NCBI GenBank assembly: GCA_032358255.1
Contig: JAULBX010004443.1
Span: 1-64,000 of the forward strand
Source: Heterotrichella gracilis
Taxonomy: Eukaryota > Sar > Xanthophyceae > Tribonematales > Xanthonemataceae
Direction: 5' to 3'
Length of the DNA: 64,000 nucleotides
The position numbers and the translations under genes were made by a program. Below are positions 54,001-64,000 of this stretch, piece by piece (within the stretch, counting starts at the first letter, position 1; the number at the start of each line of letters is the position of its first letter). Below the pieces are notes generated by a model. The model saw nothing but the letters and a program-made list of their open reading frames with translations. It made no database searches and had not been told where the DNA came from.

Positions 54001-57000
54001 ACCAGTACGGGGGCATTGAGGAGGCATCAGGCAGCGGCACTGACTGGCTGTCTGACGTGCCCAAGCGCTTCTGTTCTGTGGTGCTCACCCCGCACAAGGT
54101 GCCCTATGGCAGCGCTGAGAACCTGCTGCACCTGCAGGGCCTCACAATCAACCTGCGCCTGGCCACCATACAGGTAAATGGACCTATTATTATGAACTGG
54201 TCATGTGTACCATACCTGCTGTGCTAAACCGGCGCTACCGGCGCCAAATGTTTAGGGCAAAACGACACAATTGAAAATGTCCAGGCGGTATAAGGTTTAA
54301 GTCAGCCTGTCGTGTATTCCTATGTCCTATATGAAAATTTCCTGTTTGGCATATCTTTCTCCATTGGAATGCTTGTTGCAATGTTGCTCGGGGCTGGGCT
54401 GCAAATTATGCGCTAGCTCAACATCACATTGCCCTGCAGCTGGTGGACCGCGAGGAGCTGTTCAAGGCGGTCACCGGCTACCTCCAAACCACGCTCCAGA
54501 AGCAGCATGCGCCGCTGGTCACGCCGCCGCGCCCACCGCTCCGCACCCGCAGCGGCGGCGGCGCTGCCGCGCCCCAGCGCAGCTTTTCCGCTCCCGAGGA
54601 GGCCAGTGCGCGCACCTTCTCTGAGCTTGTGTTCAACTGCTTTGCGCAGCAGGACATGGTGGTTAGCCGCCACCTCAACTTCCCCACGCTCTCCATCGAC
54701 GCCTTCTGCCCTGGTGGGTACCATACCCTGCACAGGAAAAGAGTAAAACAAAAGGGGAAAATGACACTTCAATTGCAATGAAACCATATGGAGCCTTGGG
54801 TGTGGCTCCCTGAATGTGACTGTCAAATGAAGTAAATAAAACAATTGAAGGAAAAAACGCAATGGAAATGTGTGGGTGTGTAGGGAGCATACCTGCTGCA
54901 TTTCTCCAATTTGACTCCTTGCTTCTCCTCACCATGTGCTATTGGTGGCAGGCATTGTGCTGGTTGCGCCCTACGACGTGCGGCCCATCAGCTGTATCAT
55001 GACGCCGCTGGGGTCGCCATCGCTGGCACAGGAGAAGCCGGAAGACGATGGCAGGCGGGACAGCTACAACCTGTTTGCAGTGGTGTCATATGTCAAGGTA
55101 GGTCATGGCATTTAACTTTCAATGATAATTTATCGTTTATTCTGTGATTTTTTGTTTGTATCATTCACAAGGGCAACGACGTGCATTTGTATTCAATGCA
55201 TCATTATTGTTTATTATTGTTATTATTTGGAAAATAATTTTATGTGCTGCCCAGGCCACCATGAGCGGCGAGGACGTGCACCTGTTCATGCAAGAGGGCT
55301 CCCGATCCCACCTGTCGGTATCCGCACTCCTGGACGTGTTTGCAGTCATCCGCCACAGACCCCTGGCCGCCGCCGCAGCTGCCGCAGCAGCCCGCAGCCT
55401 GTCTCTGCGCTCCGCCCCCACCTTTGACCCGGTCACCCGCCAGTTTGGCTCCCTGGGGTCCGCTGCGGTGTTGAACAAGGATCAGCTGGAGGCTGCAAGG
55501 GCAACCGCTGTCATATGGGCGCACCCAGATGACCTGCCGCTGCTGGAGGCAAAGTGAGTGGCTGTGGATTCGGGGCCCTGGGTGTCTTGTGTTGGACCTG
55601 CAGGGGTGGGAGGATATGCATGACATAAGGCACTGTGGATCGAACTGGTCATCTTCAGAGTCAACACAAGATGCCCAGCTTGCAAGCTTGGTCAAGAGGT
55701 CCCCTGGCCATGTCCTTGACTCCTGTGGACGCCTTTTGTCCAGCGCACCCTTGTGTTGCCGCACGTGCACCACATACCTGCAGGGCGCCACGTGCAGGGG
55801 AGCGTCATTTCCTACCCTTGATAACTGAGGACAAGCTGTACAACTCTAGCCCGAGTAGTTGGCTATCTCTTCATTCTACCGGGTAGCTGTAATTGTACTC
55901 CCTTGCAGGAGTGGCCGCAGCCTGCGCCCGCACCCTGCCCCCGCCGCCACCCCCGCCCGCTTCTCAGATGAGCAGGCCGACTACTCCCCCTTCCCCACCC
56001 CTGCCGCCACTGAGCTCCCCCCCTTGAGCGTGGTGCCCATCCTGCGCCTGAACCACCTGGTGGTTAGCTTCAGCCAGAAGACGCAGGTGCTGCCCGCGGC
56101 ACCGGGGACTGCGCTGTTCCTGCTGGGGGCGTCAGCATTTGGCCTGCAGGTGCGCCGCTGCCCTGATCTTGGCATTTATTGCGGTGGATGGATCTGTTAT
56201 GATGGTAACTTATTAATCATATGTTCGCGCGAACAACATTAATTGTTTGAAAACGGTACATCATCGGTAAGTACAGATCGAATTTTTTTTTACGTTTGAA
56301 ATTCATTTGTTAGAAAAGAATGCAGATACGTATACATTGTGTGCCAGATTCGAGCTAAGTGGTGCAAGCTGTGCACTGGCGGCTCCTAGTCCTGCTGGTC
56401 TCTTTGTGCGCAAGTAACCAACTTGGTTTTATGGGGAACTGGCGTTTGGGGTCAGCTGTCTCAGGCGCACATCCTGTTGCAGGTGTGGGCTTCTCCCATC
56501 CAGGTGATGCACCTGCTAGGCGCCATTGACGCCATCAGCATGAAGGTGCCGGACTACCAGGGAGAGGTGGAGAAGATAGCGGAGCAGGGGGTGAAACGGG
56601 AGCGGCCCCCCAACACGCCGCGCCCCTCGCACCTTGCCATGATGGTGTCAATAGACCTGCCGCTGGTGCACGTACTCACTTATGTACGCATACCCTAATC
56701 CCCCTACCCGAGCCCTTAAACCCTTAATCCCAAACCCTTATCCATTTGCTTCTTGCTGCTGGTGCACGTCCTCCACACTCGTACGCATACCCTACACCTC
56801 TGGCCCTAAACCCTAAATCCTACACCCTTGGCCCCTTGCCCCCTTGCGTATGGGTGTACTTTGCCATGCACGTGTGAGCCACAGGATTGCTTCATGCATT
56901 GTCTGGTGTCCTCATTGTGCAATGTCGCAGCCACCCTGCCACTTGCCTTGCAGTTTAAAAGACTTTTGCGCCCAGCTTAGGAAGCGGTTGCATGTTGGCA

Positions 57001-60000
57001 TCAATCCTGAAGCGTTTCGCGATTGGTGCAGATTGTGGACACCGACGCCCTGGTCCCCCAAGCTGGCCAGGCTGGCAATGCCTACCACTGGGCGCAGCTG
57101 CTCAAGGCCTCACACAGCATCAGCCTGGTGGGGCACAGGGCGGTGTTCAACACAAGGGTAAGCACAGCCAGGCACCTTTCTCAACTGACGCTCTCATACT
57201 TGAGATGAGGAGCGTGGTTATTTATCTGTATAGTTTGCATAATCCCACCCCCACGCGTGCCTGGCACCCTGCAACTAACCACCATGTCCCACATAAAATA
57301 TTTTATCAACAATATTACTAAAAAAAAATGTTTAACACTGATATGGAAACAACAAATACCCACTACGAACCTTATGAACCCTCCCCGCGCGCAGGATGGA
57401 GAGGGCATGGCCTCCAGCGTGTGGGTGGACGGCGTGCTTGTGCGCGACCTGCAGTGCAGCGCAGAGAGCGGCTACGCCCACCTGCTGCGCCCGCTGCCCG
57501 TGCGCGCTGCGCGGCTTGAGCGCTTTGTGACCTCCATCCGGCGAAAGATACTGGGGCTGGAGCAGGTGTCCATGGCCAAGTACAGGTACTGTAGACCCTA
57601 GACCTTCAACTCCAAACCCTAAATTCTACATGCAGGTGTTTGCCAGGTACAGGTGCATTTGCAACTGTGTGTCACAGTCCGGTGATGAATGCCAGAGTAG
57701 CAGGCAGCCCTGTAAGAAGTGGCGCCAAGCAGTTGCACCTGGCACTGTTTATGCCATATGTTGAGGGCGCATGAATCGAAGATCCTGCTAGGCCGGGACC
57801 TTGCTTTGTATCAAACCTGCTGCACCATCAAACTTGTTTAGGGTTTAAGGTTTTGGGTTCAGGTACAAACCCTGAGTTAAGTATAGGGTTCAGGGTTCAG
57901 GTTTTAGGGTTACACTGTGTATAAAACACCCTCCCAATGGGTTGCCCATCAACGCCGCCCACGCCCTCCCCGTGCAGGTGGTACATCGCCGGCCAGGGCG
58001 TGCGCGTGCGGCTGACCTCCGACCTCAACTACATGAAGCGCCTGATGTCGGCCCGCCTCACCGCCGCCGCCTCCGACTCCCACACGCGCAGCTACTGGGG
58101 CAACGTGGCGCTGGGGCCGCAGCTGAACGCCACGGTGGTGTCCAAGCCAGGCAGGGTGGCGGGCACTGCGCGCAGGCCAATCGTGGTGCCACCCGAGGTG
58201 GACATCTCAGTGGAGGTGAGGAGGGCTCTCCAGAACACAGTGGCTGGCAAAGCTTTGTTGACGGGTGCTGACAGGGTGCCAACGCGTGCTGGGCTGTTGC
58301 CTACCCCCCCTGTACCGGAACAGTAGGGAGCTTGTTGACTGTCTTGACAGGGATTGAACATCATGGGTGGCCTCTGCTGCAGGGGCATGGGATCCTACAA
58401 TGCAGCTGGGTTTCCTGGCTTGCTGACTTGGGCCTCGATTTAGTACCCCTGGTGCTATATCTCCTCCCTCATGCCTCATCCAACCGCGCCAGCTGTCCAC
58501 ATGTAGCGGGGTACTCTGACTTGCGGTTGCACAATTGCCTGTCGCAGCTGGCCAATTCCATCATTGTGTATTGTGTCATCTCCTCCTTCTGTGCCCTGAT
58601 CAAACCAGGTTGGCCAGCTGTACAACCGGCCCCCACCAGCACTAAACCCTAAACCCTAACCACCTCCCGCCCACTCCCAGGTTGGCCAGATCATGCTTGG
58701 CCTGGACGTGCAGCTGCATGGCGGTGAGCTGGTGCTTGGCAGACAGATCATGCAGGTGCTGGCGTCATGCATACCCCAGGGCAGCCAGGCGCCAGCCAAG
58801 CCAGCGGCGCCTGCGGCTCCAGCTACCGCTGTGTCGCCGCAGCTTTCGGTACGGTATTGGAAAGGTGGTTGCATGGCGTTGCAGCAATACACCCAACAAG
58901 CAAACAGGTCTATGCCTTGCGCCAAGCAACGGTTCTGCAGCTATCAGCTATCACAGTTAGGGCCAGCACAATTTTGTTGTCCAAAGCGCTGTCCACGCTT
59001 GCAGCATCTTTACTTCTATTTTATTATGCACCCATCCTGCTCTGCTCCCCCAGGTCAAGGTGGCCATGGTGGGCCTGGACTTCCAGCTGTCCATCCAGGG
59101 GAGGAACCTGGCGGCACTCAAGCTGCTGGGGGGGAACTTGTGCCTGGAAAAGCACAGCATCAGTCCCATGCTGGCCGCAGCTGCCGCAGCTGGCGGCACC
59201 CCCCCCGCCGCCACCCACCTGGTGCTGGGTGTGGAGGCTATTATGCTCAGGGACCTAAGGGTAGGTCAACGCAAAATGGCTCTGCTGCCAATCCTGTCCA
59301 CAAGGCAGCCCATTGCGACCTGTTGTGGTGCCTCTTGCATGTGTTGCGGTGCTTTGTTGCATTGTGCAGGAGGCAGGAAAACCCGATTTTGGTACTGCGT
59401 TAGTTTCATTTCTGTTTCGTCTTGTCCCTGGTTTGTGTACGCAGGGACTACTGTAAACCTCTGTCGCCACACATGCCATCTGATCTTCATCCGCGACCTC
59501 GCTCACCTCCTTCTTTGCTAGAGGAGTAGTTCTGTTGCCCTGAATCTGTGCCATTTTCCCTAAACCCGTGCCATCTCCCCTGGTCCCCTGCCACCTCCCC
59601 TGGTCCCATGCCAGCTTCCCTGAATCCTTGCCATCTCCCCTGATCCCAGCCATCTCCCCTGGTCCCATGCCATCTCGTCTGAACCCATGCCATCTCCCCT
59701 GATCCCATGCCATCCCCCCTGGTCCCCTGCAGGCCCTGCCCGAGCACGCCGTGGCCATCCGACCCAACGGTGCTGCTGAGCACTGCAGCGTGCACATGGT
59801 GATGACCACATATGCGCAGCCGGTGCCCTCCTCGCTCATCCTGGAGATGCACAATCCCCAGGTGAGGGGTTAAGAGTGGGTTGTTAACTAGGGCAAATGC
59901 ATAGCTGCCTGCCTCCCCGTCTTGGTGTTATCATCGTCGCCATCCACCACCATTTTGCAGGTTAGAATGAATAGCATCACGCATGCATAGATCGAGCACC

Positions 60001-63000
60001 CATTGTTCACATGGGATCTGCCTCACAGCAAGCTGTTAACTTGTTGGATGTCAGTATCAATGTATCTATAACTGAACTCCACATGGCAGAGCCATGCTCT
60101 TCTCTGTGAGTCATGTGGTTTGATTGATTGCCGCAGGTGCTGGTGCTGTTCCGCTTTGTGTCAGACATCCTCTCAGGCGTGGACATCGCCCTGGGCGCGT
60201 TTGGGAAGGGCCCGAGCGCACCCCCCGCCCCCGCCCCCGCGCCCACAGACGCCCCCCCCAGCGCCCCCACCGACGACCCCGGGGAGAGCTCCCTCCACAT
60301 GGTGATCCACCTGGTCAACGCAGCAGTGCTCCTGCCTGCGAGCTCTAACTCCCGCCATGCCCTGGTGGCGAATGTGGATTACCTCATGTTGGCCCTCCCA
60401 GGGCACGCGCTCCCCAACGACGCGCTGCTGGCCGCGGGCCTGCCCACCATCGACCGCATGGTGGCGGTGAGCATGGCCAACCAGCGCGCGGGCATGGGCA
60501 TCTCGGACTGGGTGGCGGCGCGCGCATCGGCGGAGGAGGCCAAGGTGGAAGCTGAGGCGGAAGCTGGTGCCGCGGCGGGCCCGGGGGCGGGGAGGCAGCG
60601 GGGCCCGGCGACGCAGGCGCGCGCCATGCAGGTGGCGCGCGCGGCTGCGGCCACCCTGGCAGGGAAGAAGAAGAAGAAAAAGAAGAAGAAGCGGCGGGGA
60701 CGGGAGGAGGGTGGGGCGAGTGGGACGGCCATGCCTGCGGGGGTCATTGCTGTGCCGGTGGGAGGGGAGGGCGCGGCGGCGCGCGACAGGCCGCGGCCGC
60801 CGCCCCTGCAGATTGACGAGCCTGCATCCACCACTCCCACTGTTGGCACTGTGGCACCATCGTTGCAACGAGGTGGGTTACCATGCATGGAATACCCTAG
60901 GGTATCTCCACCCCTCCTGATGTTCACTGCGTGACTTGCAATCAATCTCCTGCATTCTGTCCATTCCTCTTGGCTGCAAATGCTGGCGCCAAGGCACCTT
61001 CCCCTTCACGCTGTTTTGCTGTGTATTGTGTGCAGAGCAGCATGAGATGGGGTCAGCTGCACAGCAGCTGTCACTGGATGCAGTGCCTGCCAGTGTGGAG
61101 CCAGGTGGCGCTCCCACGGGTGGCGGCCCGCAGACCCACCGGCGCATGGGCGGGGCAAGCACTTCAGGTACCTATAAGCAGCATGCCAGCCCTATACTCA
61201 GCCTTATGACATTGATTTCCAATAGTGCAGCATAGCCCACGGACTTGTTGTAGCTGGTGGCGGACTCAGCGGTACCTCATAAAGTCCAGACACGGAACAC
61301 AGATTGGGATAAGAAGTAAATATTAAACAGGAAATATTTACACAAAAAGTTTTGTAAAGTGATAATAATGACACAAAGTTATTTTCATCCGAATAAGAAG
61401 AAAATAAAAGCAGTTTAGCTTTCCTGCACCCCTTGTACATGCACTGCACAACAGAAAGCAAAACGCATCGTGCTCCAATTCAGCTGGTGCGCCTGCTTGT
61501 GTGCATGTGGCGTGGGCCACTTTCCACCACAGTCCCACTCAAAAATCACCCTTTCCTGCAGGCGCGCCCCACCACCAGCAGGCTGAGGACATCTCCCTGG
61601 CTATCGCCGCCGAGGGCCTGAGCTGCGAGCGCGCGGTGCTGGTGCAGGACCTGGCGCGGCGCCACGCCTCAGTGGCCAAGAAGGCGGCGCTGCACGCGCA
61701 GTCGGTGCGCCGAAGCAGCCTGCGATCGTCCACCGTGCGCTTTGGGAAGCACTGGACGCTGGGCCAGAGGTGAGGGATCTGCACGTGCCTGGGGTTTAGG
61801 GTTTGGGATTAACTGGTCGGTTGGCTAGGGGTGGGGATCTGCACCCTCCCTGCACGTGCCAGGGGTTCAGTGTGAAGGGTTTGGGGCTTACTGGATGCGG
61901 GGCCACGGTGGGGGTCAGCACCCTCCGCGCAGGTGCCATGCGTGTAGGGTGTGGAATATAGGGTGTAGGATTTAGAACTGGGCCAGAGATGGGGACAGCA
62001 TGCCCTGTGCTATCCTTGAAGTGCTGCCTGTGTAGGGTGTAGAGTTGAGCAATCACGTAGCAGGTATTCATGATGCGGACATATGCAATTGGTAATTTTC
62101 TCACGCGGTATGTGCCCCTCCCGCAGGGCTCCCTTCCTGCTGAAGAGCAACATGAGCATGGTGCTGTACAAGGCGCACGACCACCCCGCCACCCATATGC
62201 ACCTCACAGCCACCCCCCTCACGGGTGTCATGAACAACAGCAACTTCACATCGCTGCTGGCATTCATCGGGGGGAACCTCAAGGAGCTGAGCGCGCAGGT
62301 ATGTATATAAAAAATAGATGGGATTTAATATAACTTACTTATAATAAAAATGTTTTTAAATTATTTCGTAAAGTACATTATCAAGCGGTATGTACTACGA
62401 ATTGTGCTTTTAGCTAACAACATCTGAGATTCAAAAGTATAGAGGGTTTTAAATAACTTCTTGCGTATTAGAAATGCGAAGGAGTCCCCGGATGTGAGAT
62501 GAAGGGTCCTGATTTTTTGCAGGAGGGGGCGATGCCGCCGGCCGCCGCGCCGGTGCGCACTGAGTTTGCGCCGCGAATGAAGTTTGGGCCGCCGCCGGGC
62601 GACATGGCTTCCTTCCGCATGACGCTTGCGCTGCGCTCCGTGACGCTGCTCATGGAGGCGGATCCCTGTCTGTGGCAGGCGGGGGTGCCCTCGCAGCAGC
62701 CGCTGGCATTCCTGCGCACACAGGTACTGCGCCTGCCGGGTGATGATATATATATTATGACTATTGTTACTATACCTTTGTTATTATGACCTTGTTACGA
62801 CCTTGTTATCTATTATCAGGTCATGGTCATGGACATGGTCCAAGTGGCACAGTGACAGAGTTACACAATGTATCAACACATGGTCCACATGGGCGGGAAT
62901 ACATCCATGTGGTGGCGGTATATTGCTCTGCGCGCCATTGTGGGGATGCCCTCGCACCACAAGCCTTTTGTTTGGTTGCACTGTGTCACTGGTTCCACTT

Positions 63001-63876
63001 GCATCGCCTTGTGATGTGAAGTGGAACTTACCACATCACATGGTGTGATCAACATTGCATTGTGTCATGATGACATCATGTGGTTGCGCAGGTGAGCGGC
63101 CTGACCATGGAGCTGAACACGCTTGTGCACAGCGGCAGCACGCAGCTGGCCATAGACGTGCGCGGGGTGCAGCTGGACGACCTGAGGCTGGCATACAGGT
63201 GGGTGTAGGGTTTGAGATTTAGGGTTTAGGGTTCATTGGGCATACATGAGTACACACACTGGGTGCCTTGTCACTGCTTAAAGCTATGGCCCTGTGGCTG
63301 CGGCTTGTTGAGTGCCCCTACCTGGCGCAACTTTCAATCACAGGGTTTTTTAGTGAAATTCAAGGTCGAATCTCCTGTAGACGTGCACTTGCTGCATGCC
63401 ACTGGTTCAAGGTTGGGTGTACCGATATTGCTGCACAGGGAACTGTGCATAGCTGGCTGGGCAGTCACTGCCAGTGCATGTGGCGTGACTTCATATTTCA
63501 TGCATGCTGCAGGGTGGGTGCGCTGCTCCCCACCACCCAAGGCACGCCCATGGCCACCCCCCCGCCCACGCCTGGTGCCACCACCACCCCCTTCGTCAGC
63601 GAGATCGCCTCCACCTCGCAGCCACCCGCCACCCCCGGCGCATCGGTGTACGCGTGGCAGCAGGCAGCGCGGAACAGCCTGCGCCGCTCCACCCCCGGGA
63701 TTGGCGCGGGGATTGCGCAGTCCTACCCCCCCATCGTGACTGTGGAGCAGCTCCCTGACCTCAACCCCGAGGGTGTGCCTGTGATCCACCTGCTGCAGTG
63801 CCCTGTGCTGCTGCCGCCACCCGAGGCGGGGCACCTGGAGGACAGGACAGTGTCGGTCAGCAACACGGCGCTGGAG
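48004..63876 (+). CDS. Giant VPS13/chorein-family bridge-like lipid transfer protein, 3' partial
   Basis: Twenty-eight exons were joined in one frame, giving 2242 residues, and the gene runs off the window after 63876: 48004-48178, 48864-49045, 49491-49635, 50211-50414, 50785-51519, 51815-52056, 52206-52385, 52756-52874, 53235-53560, 53878-54173, 54440-54713, 54952-55097, 55255-55553, 55909-56149, 56483-56665, 57032-57157, 57395-57585, 57978-58215, 58681-58848, 59054-59260, 59733-59861, 60137-60872, 61036-61167, 61562-61769, 62127-62298, 62523-62723, 63092-63198, 63513-63876. Family signs: TRLQVETLHKIIALVVQHVE before VVLRYTQDGE (residues ~190-215); the WWRYRP and CAWWRFAG blocks (~555-575); then ALAELEDRLSVEEIAHF (~645-660), the typical VPS13 order; later VLVLFRFVSDIL. 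It should form a lipid-conducting groove at organelle contacts. The start is a hydrophobic MFFLLLAAAVAASATGYVAV, unusual for VPS13. Exon 15's donor is ambiguous (56665 or 56683). Confidence 0.85.
48712..48750 (+). other. Duplicated 39-base cassette, possible alternative micro-exon
   Basis: The sequence beginning GCATCCGCATCCTCAACTTC repeats the start of exon 2 (48864), including the CTGCCAG acceptor. It is followed by a GTAACT donor at 48751. Its 39 bases are phase-neutral, so inclusion would add 13 residues (GIRILNFHANTSR-like) without breaking the frame. It may be a real cassette exon or a decaying duplicate. Confidence 0.5.
49031..49243. repeat. Triplicated exon-2 end with telomere-like linkers
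   Basis: GTCAAYATGCCKCAG, the last bases of exon 2, starts at 49031 and recurs at 49119 and 49212 (spacing 88 and 93). Each repeat is preceded by an AG and by CCCTAAACCC-like sequence (49079-49110, 49174-49202). The donor GTGAG of the exon copy has become ATGAG in both later copies. Confidence 0.85.
50380..50602. repeat. Tandem duplication of exon-4 end plus TTTAGGG array
   Basis: The exon tail GGCTGGAGCG(C/G)CTGGTG, its donor context CCCTCAGGTGCGG, and a following CCAGGCTTTAGGGTTT occur twice (about 50384-50475 and 50487-50600). The second copy is out of reach of the frame because of a stop in the intron. Confidence 0.85.
56655..56832. repeat. Duplicated exon-15 end with CCCTAAA-like arrays
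   Basis: GCTGGTGCACGT...CGTACGCATACCC-type sequence occurs at about 56662 and again 96 bases later, each copy followed by degenerate CCCTTAAACCC/CCCTAAACCC arrays. Confidence 0.8.
57836..57913. repeat. Degenerate TTTAGGG/GGGTTCA array
   Basis: GTTTAGGGTTTAAGG, TATAGGGTTCAGGG and TTTTAGGGTT occur in the intron about 65 bases upstream of exon 18. A CCCTAAA-orientation stretch lies after the preceding donor (57598-57627). Confidence 0.75.
58606..58695. repeat. Echo of exon-19 start separated by CCCTAAACCCTAAACCC
   Basis: CAGGTTGGCCAG occurs at 58606 and again as the real acceptor plus exon start at 58678-58689. Between them lies ACTAAACCCTAAACCCTAAC (58641-58660). Confidence 0.8.
59550..59732. 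repeat. 20-bp pyrimidine-rich minisatellite forming the 3' splice site
   Basis: Nine near-identical copies of GCCATCTCCCCTGGTCCCAT (one of 19 bases) run directly into the acceptor of exon 21. The next repeat start, CTGCCA, is replaced by CTGCAG, which is the splice acceptor. The array supplies the polypyrimidine tract. Confidence 0.9.
60664..60702 (+). other. Poly-lysine/arginine tract within the VPS13-like protein
   Basis: An AAG-rich run codes for nine consecutive lysines followed by RRGRE at about residue 1778, inside the long exon 22, in a low-complexity Ala/Gly/Glu region. It may be a disordered basic linker, possibly binding acidic lipids. Confidence 0.7.
61752..62000. repeat. Degenerate ~73-bp tandem repeat starting at exon-24 end
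   Basis: Units beginning near 61759, 61832, 61904 and 61977 share GGGGATCTGCAC/GTCAGCACC and GGGTTTAGGG/GGGTGTAGG parts. The last repeats the exon end itself (CTGGGCCAGAGATGGGGA against CTGGGCCAGAGGTGAGGGA). Confidence 0.75.
63205..63232. repeat. Telomere-like array after exon-27 donor
   Basis: GTAGGGTTTGAG and TTTAGGGTTTAGGGTT start within 10 bases of the donor at 63199. Confidence 0.8.
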
Positions 63877-64000
63877 GTGGGGTGTGGCGAGTGAGGGATG
63901 GCGTGGATCCTGTTGTTGCCATGCAGTTCGAATGTCAGAAATTACTGTCCATGCTTGCAATACCACTGGCAACACAGCTTGAAGATGTGAAAAGTGCAGC

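Noticed and set aside
59255-59854. 199-codon minus-strand frame with repeated GPGEMAG/GDGMG-like units
   Set aside because: It is the antisense reading of the 20-bp intronic minisatellite and flanking exons; the repetition comes from the DNA repeat, not from a gene.
60173-60868. 231-codon minus-strand frame
   Set aside because: Antisense shadow of the G+C-rich exon 22 of the VPS13-like gene, without motifs.
63334-63975. 213-codon minus-strand frame
   Set aside because: Antisense shadow of the last exon in the window; the sense strand has phase-consistent splicing.

Overview
This is a eukaryotic nuclear window, most likely from a green alga (Chlorophyta). The genes are cut into many short exons with standard GT-AG (and three GC-AG) introns, and exons are G+C-rich at third positions while several introns and spacers are A+T-rich. 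TTTAGGG-type (plant-type) telomere-like motifs sit inside introns, and TGTAA, the usual green-algal poly(A) signal, follows some genes. A CDPK together with a cyclic-nucleotide-type AGC kinase fits a green alga; alveolates also have both and cannot be formally excluded. All gene models were spliced by hand from reading frame, splice consensus and phase. Nothing was confirmed by alignment or RNA.

Layout: 1-4976 no supported gene; a possible first exon (4977-5350) and the body (5675-9227, +) of a calcium-dependent protein kinase; 11320-14517 (+) an orphan acidic type I membrane protein; 15658-16588 (-) a GNAT acetyltransferase; 17552-19684 (+) a small EF-hand protein with a transit-like N-terminus; 20662-23481 (-) a crotonase-superfamily enzyme; 23955-24161 (+) a doubtful cysteine-rich ORF; 25519-27784 (+) a secreted SGNH hydrolase; 28782-32162 (-) VPS45; 32949-34850 (+) a BRCT plus BAH-like protein; 36839-39283 (+) a SnRK/CAMK-like kinase lacking its 5' exon; 40343-47217 (-) a PKG-like kinase with four cyclic-nucleotide-binding-like domains; 48004-63876 (+, running off the window) a giant VPS13/chorein-type lipid-transfer protein.

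Genes alternate between divergent and convergent pairs (VPS45/BRCT and PKG/VPS13-like share divergent spacers). Four genes concern Ca2+ or cyclic-nucleotide signalling (CDPK, EF-hand protein, SnRK-like kinase, PKG-like kinase) and two concern membrane traffic or lipid transfer (VPS45, VPS13-like). There is no evidence that they form one pathway.

The most unusual signal is structural. In the VPS13-like gene several introns carry degenerate tandem copies of the neighbouring exon edge, each copy joined to TTTAGGG-like motifs. Window-wide, the telomere-like motifs I found are all in introns, generally close to splice sites.
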